Assembly (NCBI RefSeq): GCF_003353055.1 | Contig: NZ_QKWJ01000002.1 | Location: forward strand, 248,001-312,000 | Length of the DNA: 64,000 nt | Source: Cupriavidus lacunae | GTDB lineage: Bacteria > Pseudomonadota > Gammaproteobacteria > Burkholderiales > Burkholderiaceae | Direction: 5' to 3' | Part shown: positions 15,863 through 24,600 of the stretch, in pieces | Layout: every line of letters starts with the position of its first letter | How positions within the stretch are numbered: position 1 is the stretch's first letter | The notes under the pieces: model-generated | The model's input: only the letters and a program-made list of their open reading frames with translations | What the model was told of the DNA's origin: nothing | Database searches by the model: none | Position numbers and translations under genes: made by a program

Positions 15863-17029
15863 CTACACGCGAGTACGACGTACGCCGGCCTCCCGCAGCG
15901 CCGCCAGATCGGGTAATCCGTTGACCGCCATGAGAAGGTCCGCCTCTGCGAGAATGGCTCGCACCACGTGGACGATGCCGGCCGTGCCGCCCAACGCCAG
16001 GCCGTAGGCGTAGGGGCGGCCGATGCCGACCATGCTCGCGCCCATCGCCAGCGCCTTGATGACATCTGATCCAGAGCGGATACCCGAATCGAACCAGACC
16101 GGCACATTGCCACACGCGGCGATTAGCGCAGGTAGAAGGTCGATCGACGCGATGCCGCCATTGGCCTGCCGGCCGCCATGGTTGGAGCAGTAGATGGCAT
16201 CGACCCCAGCATCGATGGCGCGCTTCGCGTCGTCGGGATGCTGGATGCCTTTGACGATTAGCGGCAGGCGAGTAAGGGAGCGCAGCCAAGAAAGGTCTTC
16301 CCACGTAACGACCTTGCCAAAGACCGAGGTCCAATGCCTCACGGCGGCGGCAACGTCGTCATCCGGTGTGGTCGTTAGCTTTGAACGGAAATGCAGATCC
16401 GAGAAGTAGTTTGCCAGCGCCACGCCACGTAACTGAGGGAAGTTGCTGTCGTTGAGATCGCGCGGACGCCAGCCGGTCAACCAGGTGTCCAGGGTCACCA
16501 CGATGCCTTTGTAGCCGGCGGTCTCGGCCCGCTGTACGAAGCTCTCGGCGAGATCGCGGTCCCGGGGGGTGTAGAGTTGGAAGAAGGCGTCGCCTTCACC
16601 GAGCGCCTCGGCGACGGTTTCGAGCGGATCGTTCATGAGCGTGGAGGCGATCATCGGTACCCCGGCCGCTGCCGCCGCCTTGGCCGTTGCGATATCGCCA
16701 TGGCCATCCTGTGCGCAGGCGCCGATCACGCCGATCGGGGCCAACATCAGGGGCGACGCGAGCTTCTTTCCGAAGACATTGACGGACATGTCGCGGACGC
16801 GGGTATCTACAAGCATACGCGGAACGATTCCCCAGTCATGGAAGGCTTCCGCATTGCGGCGCTGGGTGAACTCGTCGCCGCAGCCTCCCTGGACATAGCT
16901 AAGGAGGGAGGGCGATAATGCTGCCCCGGCGCGCTCTTCAAGTCGTTTGAAATCGACGGGAAGGGCTGGCTTGATGCCCTGCAGCCCATTGAAGTAGATC
17001 TCGTTCTGGAAGTCACCGAATTGACTCAT
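15863..17029 (-). CDS. FMN-dependent alpha-hydroxy acid oxidase (lactate 2-monooxygenase-like)
   Basis: About 388 residues from ATG 17029; the longer frame from 17212 overlaps the preceding hairpin. LMLAPIGVIGACAQDGHGD and IYCSNHGGRQANGG (active-site His and Arg) are as in lactate monooxygenase and lactate/glycolate oxidases, and IRSGSDVIKALAMGASMVGIGRP forms the FMN phosphate site. The 'APIGV' and 'HGGRQ.NG' forms favour the lactate 2-monooxygenase branch over membrane-bound lactate dehydrogenase. It follows the DapA-like aldolase, which could deliver a 2-oxo or 2-hydroxy acid. Cytoplasmic; substrate not certain. Confidence 0.85.
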   Translation of the reverse strand: MSQFGDFQNEIYFNGLQGIKPALPVDFKRLEERAGAALSPSLLSYVQGGCGDEFTQRRNAEAFHDWGIVPRMLVDTRVRDMSVNVFGKKLASPLMLAPIGVIGACAQDGHGDIATAKAAAAAGVPMIASTLMNDPLETVAEALGEGDAFFQLYTPRDRDLAESFVQRAETAGYKGIVVTLDTWLTGWRPRDLNDSNFPQLRGVALANYFSDLHFRSKLTTTPDDDVAAAVRHWTSVFGKVVTWEDLSWLRSLTRLPLIVKGIQHPDDAKRAIDAGVDAIYCSNHGGRQANGGIASIDLLPALIAACGNVPVWFDSGIRSGSDVIKALAMGASMVGIGRPYAYGLALGGTAGIVHVVRAILAEADLLMAVNGLPDLAALREAGVRRTRV

Positions 17030-17131
17030 GGTCGTCCTTGCTGGATGTGAGGTTGTCTGCTGGCGCTTTGACCGGGAACGAGAACTCATGACGCCCGTGG
17101 GGATTCCGCAACTCTTGCCGCTTTGTCGAGT

Positions 17132-17166
17132 GCGGAGCGCGAGGGCGTATCGCCCTCGCGCTCCGC
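17132..17166 (-). terminator. Strong intercistronic hairpin between DapA-like and FMN oxidase genes
   Basis: GCGGAGCGCGAGGGCG at 17132-17147 pairs perfectly (16 bp) with 17151-17166 across a three-base loop. It starts 15 bases after the DapA-like stop and ends 102 bases before the oxidase start. No T run follows, so it could be a partial terminator or an mRNA-stabilising stem that sets relative expression. Confidence 0.6.
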
Positions 17167-17181
17167 TATACTGCAGGGCCG

Positions 17182-18213
17182 TCAGTAGGAAGATGAGCCC
17201 AGGTTCCGACACTCGCCAGGCTCCCGCACGACCTCAAAGCCGGACCTGATCAACGCGTCCCGTACCAGCAACACTTCCTCATCGGAAAATGCGATGCGCG
17301 GCAATCGCGCGTAGGGGTTGGGCACCTTGCCCAACAGCCAGGCCGCCAATTTGTACCGATGGGGGAAGCGCCAGAACGGCAGGGTCTTGCTGCCGTGCCT
17401 TCCGCGAACGGCCTCAGTGGCAGCCTCGATTTTCTTCTGAATGGCGAATGCTTCATTCAGGTCGCCACGGTTGACGGCCTGGTAGATGGCTACATCCTCG
17501 CGGCCCCTCCACGACGCAGCTCCGTTGAAATTGCCCTCGGCGCCATTCATCAGGCACTCGACCAAGGACTCATCACCTCCGCGCAACGGGCTAATATGTC
17601 TGCCCGTCACCGCTTCGGCCTCTTGCAGGCTCCAGACAAGCTGCTTCATGAGCCTGAGGTCTTCGCCCGCATAAAATTTCCAAGCGGCGATGTTCTTGCA
17701 CGCCAGCGAGATCTCCTTAATTACGGGCACGGGGACGCCAACCATCAGGGCGATGATGGGCACGTCAAAAGCCTTGTCGAACGTCTTGTAAAGATTGACG
17801 AAGTCCTCCATGTTGTCCCCTTCGGGCCATGGATGTAAGTAAAGAACGTCTGCGCCGGCTTCGATGACCTTCTCGGCTTCCTGAATCAGGTCCCACGTCC
17901 ACTGACCGTTCCTGGCCTCGACCTTTCCGGTCACCGGAACCCTGCCTCGCACCTCCTCCTTGGCAATCTGCATCAATCGGATGGTCTCTTGGCGGGAAAG
18001 ACCCTCAACCTCATTGGGGTCGATGCCGGCGATGTCCGATTCCAATAGGTCCCTGACCAAAATTCGGAAGGCGTCCTCGTCAATCTCTCGGCAAGTACGG
18101 TCGGTGAACGGAATCACAGTGGCCGGGTAGCACCCAGACCAGTCCAGCCCTAGCGGGCCTTTGCCGGCCGCTTTGCCCCACTTGTTCGTTGTCACGCTTG
18201 TAATCGTTTCCAT
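17182..18213 (-). CDS. Dihydrodipicolinate synthase-family (DapA-like) aldolase, divergent
   Basis: 343 residues from ATG 18213 with CGGAGGCAG upstream. GCYPATVIPFTDRTCREIDEDAF and the barrel order match class I DapA/NAL aldolases. The Schiff-base lysine is likely in IAAWKFYAGE. Other landmarks are altered: the usual G-T-T-G-E is DPNEVE and the Y-x-x-P motif with the catalytic Tyr reads LHPWPEGDN. This suggests a different 2-oxo-acid aldolase or hydrolase, not lysine synthesis. It leads an operon with the FMN oxidase and EthD-like protein, and two copies of the 18-bp palindrome stand about 150 bases upstream. Confidence 0.8.
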   Translation of the reverse strand: METITSVTTNKWGKAAGKGPLGLDWSGCYPATVIPFTDRTCREIDEDAFRILVRDLLESDIAGIDPNEVEGLSRQETIRLMQIAKEEVRGRVPVTGKVEARNGQWTWDLIQEAEKVIEAGADVLYLHPWPEGDNMEDFVNLYKTFDKAFDVPIIALMVGVPVPVIKEISLACKNIAAWKFYAGEDLRLMKQLVWSLQEAEAVTGRHISPLRGGDESLVECLMNGAEGNFNGAASWRGREDVAIYQAVNRGDLNEAFAIQKKIEAATEAVRGRHGSKTLPFWRFPHRYKLAAWLLGKVPNPYARLPRIAFSDEEVLLVRDALIRSGFEVVREPGECRNLGSSSY

Positions 18214-18347
18214 CAGTCTGCCTCCGGGAAATTTGCGCCTATTGGAACTGAATCTGGAACTGCAGCTTGCCCAACGTTCGTCGGGTGACCGGTGCAGCCC
18301 ATCTTTCGTCGTCTTCATACTCAAGCACTGAACTACCGCTTCAATTT

Positions 18348-18365
18348 ATTCCTCCCAGAAGGAAT
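18348..18365. promoter_or_regulatory. 18-bp palindrome ATTCCT-N6-AGGAAT (site 2)
   Basis: ATTCCTCCCAGAAGGAAT, upstream of the DapA-like operon. It is paired with site 3; their centres are 23 bases apart, about two helical turns. Confidence 0.65.
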
Positions 18366-18370
18366 TGTCA

Positions 18371-18388
18371 ATTCCTACGAAGAGGAAT
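18371..18388. promoter_or_regulatory. 18-bp palindrome ATTCCT-N6-AGGAAT (site 3)
   Basis: ATTCCTACGAAGAGGAAT; outermost bases AATT extend the symmetry to 20 bp. It matches site 1 at 15 of 18 positions. Confidence 0.65.
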
Positions 18389-18689
18389 TTGCGCGGTAAG
18401 CGAGAAGCAGGAGATCCACGAAGGAGGGCATGATTAATCGCGATCTCAGTGCACCATCATCTCCCCGGAGATGAGGACCGCACGTCTCTGGCGGCCTTCT
18501 TTCAGTTTTCCGTGGCGCGATCTGCAGGACATGCGCGACGAGGTTATCGCGGCTTGGGCCAGTCAGTTCCCGGCGGTAATCCGTATCATTTGTGCGACGC
18601 GGTTGGCATCGGCCTCTTGATCGACGAGTTGATTTGGCACGGCTCGGGAATAGTGAACCTAGTGATCTGAAAGGTGCTTCCGAACGGGG
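18389..18689. other. Intergenic region without a recognisable gene
   Basis: About 300 bases between the palindromes and the thioredoxin gene stop. A plus-strand frame (18449-18670) exists, but its reading shows no domain and it has no ribosome site. It may be debris. Confidence 0.35.
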
Positions 18690-19244
18690 CTACCGCGCCG
18701 GTGGCGACTTGCGCGCTGCCAGGAGCTTCTGAATATTAGCTTCGGTTTCTTTGTACTGTCCCTCGCCATAGTGCTCATAAACGATGCGGCCGTCGGCGTC
18801 GATCAGGTACATGGCGGGCCAGTACTGGTTATGATACGCCGACCATGTACCGTACTGATTGTCCTGTGCCACTGGATAGCGGATGCCAAATTTCCTGATC
18901 GCAGCCTGCACGTTGGCAGTCGATTTCTCAAATGGAAACTCTGGTGTGTGCACGCCTACCACTACAAGGCCCTGATCTTTGTATTTGTCGTGCCATTGCG
19001 TTACATACGGCAGCGTGTTCACACAGTTGATGCATGAGTACGTCCAGAAGTCCACCAGCACGACCTTCCCGCGCAGTTGCTGCATCGTCAGCGGTTCGGA
19101 GTTCAGCCAGTGGTCAATGTACTTGAACTCCGGTGCATAGCGTTGATCGCTGACCTTCTGGCTCTCGGCAACGGCACCTGAGCCGAAGATATGAATGGCG
19201 GCGATGCCGGCGGCAGCCAAGATGCCGCGAATGAGGTAGCGCAT
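18690..19244 (-). CDS. Periplasmic thioredoxin-fold protein (TlpA/DipZ-like redoxin)
   Basis: 184 residues. The signal peptide MRYLIRGILAAAGIAAIHIF leads into GSGAVAES. RGKVVLVDFWTYSCINCVNTLP carries the redox pair C71-x-x-C74, and VVVGVHTPEFPFEK and PAMYLIDADGRIVYEHYGEG follow the redoxin/AhpC-TSA pattern. The CINC active site and VHTPEF motif match the thioredoxin domain of DipZ-type proteins. It is exported, so probably reduces disulfides or peroxide-sensitive partners in the periplasm. It stands alone; the neighbouring repeat-protein gene is about 230 bases upstream. Confidence 0.85.
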   Translation of the reverse strand: MRYLIRGILAAAGIAAIHIFGSGAVAESQKVSDQRYAPEFKYIDHWLNSEPLTMQQLRGKVVLVDFWTYSCINCVNTLPYVTQWHDKYKDQGLVVVGVHTPEFPFEKSTANVQAAIRKFGIRYPVAQDNQYGTWSAYHNQYWPAMYLIDADGRIVYEHYGEGQYKETEANIQKLLAARKSPPAR

Positions 19245-19474
19245 AATTCAGATGTTCACAGGAAATAGGGATCAGGAACTATGTCCCTCGTCCAGACGGC
19301 GGATGAGGGGCATGTGGATCAGCGCAGGAAGGTTTCGACGCGGATGTTGTAATGCAGAAGTAGGACGTGCTTTGTTCACCAACGCCTAGGCGATGTCTCG
19401 GTCGATGCCGTGGATTGCACGCGCCGACGTGCGTGCAAGTAGTAGTCGATACCTGCCGTGCCAAGGTCAAGCGC

Positions 19475-19825
19475 TCATGTACGGGGACCATCGAGGTATG
19501 GCTCGACCGAGCGGGCCGGTTTGGCCGACACGCCAGTACGATCCAATCCAGCAACGGTGTGTGCACCGAAAGTGAGATCCAGACCGCGTGAGCCATCGAA
19601 GTAGGGGGTACGTTGATCCTGCACGGCGCGGCTACCGTCCGTGTACGGGTCGTGGGGATCGGTCACGGGGCGGGCGCCTTCGCTGAATGTGTCGCGAGCA
19701 TCCTGGACGGAGCGTGCGCCATCCGTATATTGGGAACGGGAGTCGAGGACGGAAGCCTGTGCGCCGGCAGCCGCCGCTGCTAGGGCGATGGCGAGGACGC
19801 AGTGTTTGACGAAATTCTTGGTCAT
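19475..19825 (-). CDS. Secreted 14-residue-repeat protein (copy 2)
   Basis: 116 residues from ATG 19825, signal peptide CVLAIALAAAAAGAQASV. Three consecutive 14-residue units follow, including SQYTDGARSVQDAR, DTFSEGARPVTDPH and DPYTDGSRAVQDQR. Then comes the linker FGAHTVAGLDRTGVSAKPAR and a last EPYLDG unit. It is shorter than copy 1 (144 residues) by about two units but keeps the same architecture and the same 99-bp upstream element. No known family is evident. Confidence 0.8.
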   Translation of the reverse strand: MTKNFVKHCVLAIALAAAAAGAQASVLDSRSQYTDGARSVQDARDTFSEGARPVTDPHDPYTDGSRAVQDQRTPYFDGSRGLDLTFGAHTVAGLDRTGVSAKPARSVEPYLDGPRT

Positions 19826-19935
19826 GATCGTTCTCCTTGGCGTTGAATGAGGTCGGGTGGATTGAGGCTTCTATTTCCGGAAAGTCAGACAGCGCTCGTG
19901 CTTTGCCTGTTATGTGTGGCGCTGCCACAGAACGC

Positions 19936-20034
19936 ATTTAAGCCGTTCCATGTATCGCGACCGTAGGGCGTTTGAGGGCTCTTTGTTTGGATACGTATTG
20001 GCACGGCGGCCTGATACTTAGGAATACAAAAAGG
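19936..20034 (-). promoter_or_regulatory. Conserved 99-bp upstream element of repeat-protein gene 2
   Basis: It aligns gaplessly to 10491-10589. It contains the GATAC/GTATC pentamers (near 19953, 19990 and 20013 on the plus strand) and the ACAAAAAGG end. The conservation extends far beyond a core promoter. Confidence 0.6.
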
Positions 20035-20522
20035 CTCTGCACTCTGCGCTGCGCCATAGTTGACCGCGTTGGCTGAAGCGTGGGCAAGAAAGGGGCGGAG
20101 CGTCAAGGCTGGTTCGAGGACATGTAGCAAGTTCCCCAACTTTGTCTCAGCAACGCCAAAACGCAGCGGATACTCTATTCAGAGTTGCTTCCCGCACGAA
20201 TATGCAGAATATCAACGTGCGCGCGTGCAGCCGCGGGGAAGAATTCCTTGCAGCGGCGCGTTACCGCCGGAGGCGGCATTCATCCATTTGTCCTGCGCGG
20301 CAAAACCCCATAGTTGTCAGGCAGTAAGAGCGTGACCCGGGTGCATGGGGCAAAGTGGTCGACAGATCAAACCTGTGTGTCGGCATTTGAAGGTACGTCG
20401 CCAGTACTTATGAGAGGCTTTGAGGTGCCCCTTCTTCGAATGCCCTGCAACCGGAGAAAATCTCCTCCAGGCTTGCAGTTCGTGGCGAGTGCTGTGCAAT
20501 TGCCACGCACGAGGTGCGTCCA
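20035..20522. other. Intergenic region, nothing recognisable
   Basis: Nearly 490 bases between the repeat-gene promoter and the end of the LysR gene. Frames on both strands are short and motif-free. Confidence 0.4.
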
Positions 20523-21464
20523 TCAATGGGTAAAGAACGCTGCATCCTTACAGAGTTGGGGGGAGACTCTCTTGTCCGCCCACTCGAGCCAAGCGCGGGT
20601 CTTTGCATCCATGAAGTGTCGAGAGGGGAGCAATGCGAAGACGCCGATATCCGGCGAACGCCAGGCGGGAAGCACCCTTTGCAATCGTCCGTCTCGGATT
20701 GCATCGATCACGGAGAACAGTGGCAGCAAGGTAATGCCGGCACCCTGCAAGGTCACGTCAAGAAGCAACTCAGGCGTGTCCGCCACCAGGGGACCCTTCG
20801 GGGACAAATCGAGAATCGTACCGTCGCCAGTTGTCAGTCGCCATTCCGGCGTAATGGAGGGATTCACCAGTCGCAAGCAGGCGTGGCTATTCAGTTCGGC
20901 AGGGGTCGCTGGCGTGCCGTACCGGTCCAGGTAGGCTGGCGAGGCGCACACAACCGCAAAAGTGGTACCCAGACGCCGAGCTACGAGTCCTGAGTCCGAC
21001 AGCGACTCTGCCAGATACAGGCTGACATCTACGCCCCGGGCGAGCAAATCGGGGAAGTACTGAGACGTACTGTAGTCGACCGTCAGTTCAGGGTAGGCTT
21101 TGCAGAAGTCAGCGAGTATGGGAGCGACGTAATGCTGGCCGAAGTTGGCCATGCATTGGACACGTAGCCTACCTTTTGGCTTTGAAGTCGTCCTGGATGC
21201 ATTGACCTCGGCTTCTTCGATTAGGCCCAGTATCTCGCGGCATCGATTCGCGTAATCTGCACCCGCGTCGGTCAGCACGCGACGGCGGGTCGTGCGTTGC
21301 AAAAGCTTGACTCCTAGACGCTTTTCCAAATCGGTCACTAGCCGTGAAACCTGGGCCGTGGTGAGGTCCATCTGGTTTGCGGCAGCCGTGAAACTTCCGC
21401 TGTCAACTACTCGCAAGAATGCGCGTAGTGCGTGAATGAGACCCGATTCCAGTGTTTTACGCAT
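20523..21464 (-). CDS. LysR-family transcriptional regulator
   Basis: 313 residues. The N-terminal helix-turn-helix FLRVVDSGSFTAAANQMDLT, then TAQVSRLVTDLEKRLGVKLL, and the dimer helix are typical. The effector domain runs from GRLRVQCMANFGQHYVAPI. The branch resembles the CrgA/AaeR-like regulators with SFTAAA and TTRRRVLTDAG. It lies downstream of the indolepyruvate oxidoreductase on the same strand, separated by a strong hairpin, so it is probably transcribed separately and may regulate that gene. Confidence 0.88.
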   Translation of the reverse strand: MRKTLESGLIHALRAFLRVVDSGSFTAAANQMDLTTAQVSRLVTDLEKRLGVKLLQRTTRRRVLTDAGADYANRCREILGLIEEAEVNASRTTSKPKGRLRVQCMANFGQHYVAPILADFCKAYPELTVDYSTSQYFPDLLARGVDVSLYLAESLSDSGLVARRLGTTFAVVCASPAYLDRYGTPATPAELNSHACLRLVNPSITPEWRLTTGDGTILDLSPKGPLVADTPELLLDVTLQGAGITLLPLFSVIDAIRDGRLQRVLPAWRSPDIGVFALLPSRHFMDAKTRAWLEWADKRVSPQLCKDAAFFTH

Positions 21465-21613
21465 GGGTAGTTATGGCCTATCGACTGCTCCATTTTTGCG
21501 CCAACCGTGGATTGCGCAGTAGTCTCTTGTGCTCGACCTCCTGACGACTGGCATCTTGAAGAGGACCGGTGGTGAGCTAGCTGGGCTCCGGCGTTGAAGC
21601 CTTGCGCGAAAGA

Positions 21614-21644
21614 GTTTCGGCGAACCGAGTCAGTTCGCCGAAAC
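21614..21644 (-). terminator. Hairpin after the indolepyruvate oxidoreductase gene
   Basis: GTTTCGGCGAAC (21614-21625) pairs perfectly with GTTCGCCGAAAC (21633-21644) across a seven-base loop. It lies 30 bases after the stop; the minus strand then reads TCTTTC, a weak T tract. It is the likely terminator between this gene and LysR. Confidence 0.6.
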
Positions 21645-21674
21645 ATTGCTAGGAGGCCCGTGAACGCCAGATGC

Positions 21675-24600
21675 TCAAGTCATACTCGCTTGGATTTTGG
21701 CCTTGTATAGCTTCGCTGAAAGTTCATCCCAGCGCGCCGACGCGGTTTGCATTGCCAACATCTTCACATGTCCAAAGCCGCGCACATCAGAGGGGATTCG
21801 AGCAATTTGGTTTGCGAGGGATAAATCGAAATCTCCTGCGGAGCGAATCAACGATTCGACGAAGGAAATATACCGGTCGCGCCAGGCGCGTTCCTTTCGC
21901 CGCTCATCGTTTCGCCCAAACGGGTCGAGCGGCGTTTCGCGCAGCCCTTGCATGCGCGCGAGTGCTAACATTGGCCAGCGAATCCAGGATCTGTACGAAC
22001 GCTTGCGCACGCCCGGTCCTGTGCCAAGCGTAGGCGGGGCCAAGTGGTATGTCAGTCGCGCGCCTTTTCCAAATTCAGACTCGACGGATTTCTGGAAGTG
22101 ATCGGAAGTCAATAGTCTGGCTACTTCGTACTCGTCCTTGTAAGCCATAACCCGGTAAAGCTGCGTTGCAATTACAGTTGCCAAGTCCTCCGGCAAACTA
22201 TTTCCAGCCGCTGTTGCAAGGGTGTGGTACTTCCCAGCATACGCGACATTCCAGTACGCCCGCAGACGGTGAGAACGGTCGTCAATCAACTCACGTAAGG
22301 AGCGGTGTGTCGGTGTGTCGGAGCTTTGCTTTGATGGCAACAAATTGTCGACGCATCGCGGATCATCGGCTAGGTGGCATCCAATCCGGAACGCTTCAAG
22401 GTTCTTCGCCACGGCGGTACCGTTTAGCGAAATAGCCCTCTCGATGCTTTCTCGGGAAAGCGGAATACGTCCAGACTGCCAGGCCAAGCCAAGCAACAGG
22501 AGATTCGCAAAGATGGCATCGCCAAAAACCGCCGTGGCAATGCGGGCCGCTGGCAGAGCAATCACGCGACCATTCTTCACTCGGGATCGCAGACGTGTCA
22601 GCAGATCATTTACCGGTATCGACCAGTCGCGGGAACGAATAAAGTCCGAGGTCGGTGAGCCGTCTTCGTTCACAACCGCCAGTCCTTCCGCGCGCAGCCG
22701 TGAGAGAGTGGCGCTGCTTCCTGCCACGACGGTGTCCGCCCCGATCAGAAGGTCGCACTGGCCGGTAGCTACTTTAGTCGCTGCTATCGTGTCATCATTC
22801 TGCGCAATCTGAACATATGAGTATACCGTGCCGCCTTTTTGTGCCATGCCTGCCATGTCCATCACACGAGCAGCTTTGCCTTCCAAGTGGGCCGCCATTC
22901 CCAACAGCGCTCCAATAGTCACGACCCCGGTTCCACCGACGCCGCCAACGATGATACGGACGGGCGACCGAAGGTCTACACTCTTCGGCGCTTTGGGCCA
23001 GCCCTTGATCAAGGCATGGGGCTTTGTTGCTGGCTTCGAATCGCGGGTGTGGACCGTGACGAAGCTGGGGCAGAATCCTTCGACGCACGAGAAGTCCTTG
23101 TTGCAACTGCTCTGATTGATTTTCCGCTTGGTACCAAGCGGCGTTTCAACCGGTTCGACGGAGAGGCAATTGGACTTCTTCGAACAGTCTCCGCAACTTT
23201 CACAGATTTCCGTGTTGATGAAAGCGCGTTGCGGAGGATCAGGGTACTCATTACGCTTGCGCCGGCGTCGCTTTTCGCTGGCGCAAGTCTGCGCGTAGAT
23301 TAGTGCCGTGACACCTGACACATTGCGCAGTTCGCGCTGCACGGCGTCAAGCTCATTGCGATGGCGTATTGTGACGCCTGGGGCGATACCCGCGTCCTCA
23401 CTAAGCAGTCGGGGTTCGTCCGTGACGATAATCTGCTGCCCCACCCCCTCTGCAGCCAGTTGTCGCGTAAGTTGTGCAACACTGAGTTGTCCATCGACGT
23501 GCTGTCCGCCGGTCATGCCGACCGCGTCATTGTAGAGAATCTTGTATGTAATGTTGACCTTGGCGGCAACAGACTGGCGAATCGCAAGATAGCCGGAGTG
23601 GAAGTAGGTCCCGTCTCCAAGGTTGGCAAATACATGCCTCTCCTTGGTGAATGGCGATGCGCCGACCCAGCTAACGCCTTCCCCACCCATTTGCGAGAAC
23701 GTCTCGGTTCCGCGGTCCATCGTCAGCGTGAGGAAATGGCAACCGATACCGCCGAGCGCACGGCTTCCCTCCGGCAGAACGGTCGAGGAATTGTGCGGAC
23801 ATCCGCTGCAAAAGTAGGCCTTCCGCTCCGCAATGTCGATGACACGGCGAGACTCCTGCTCCGCAAGTTGCAGAACTTTCAAGCGCTGTCCGATCATCTC
23901 TCGGATGTCCGCCGGGAGGTCCACGCGCAGGAACCGTGCGGCAAGCATCCTTGCAATCGGCTCGGGTTGAAGCTCATAGTGACTAATTAGGGGGGCATCA
24001 TTGGCCGGCGTGCTCCATTCACCATGGCCATCGGACGATTTGCCGATCACGCGGGGGCGTGCATAATCGGGAAGAGAGTAAAGTTCGTCCTTGATTTGGG
24101 CTTCGAGGATCGGACGCTTTTCCTCCACGACGATGATCTCTTGGAGGCCGTGGGCAAAGTGTCGAAGTCCGTGAGGCTCAAGGGGCCAGATCATACCGAC
24201 TTGGTAGAGGCGTAGCCCGAGCCGGCGTGCAGGTTCCCCTTCTAGGCCAAGGATTCGTAGCGCTTCGACCGTATCGAGATAGCCCTTTCCGCTCGCGGCA
24301 ATGCCGATTCTCGCTTGCTGGCTGTCCCACGTCACGCGATTGAACGGATTAGCGCGTGCATACGCCAAGGCTGCAGGCAGCTTGTGAAGGTAAAGGCGCT
24401 CTTCCTGCGCGAGCGAACGATCTGGCCAACGAATATTCAGGCCACCTGAAATGGACGATAAGTCTTGCGGAAGGATGGATTGCGCACGGCCCAACTGCAC
24501 ACTGACAGACGCTGACGTCTCTACGATCTCACTCACCAACTTCATTGAGGTCCAGACGCCTGCGCAGCGGGACATCGCCACCGCATGTGCACCATAGTCG

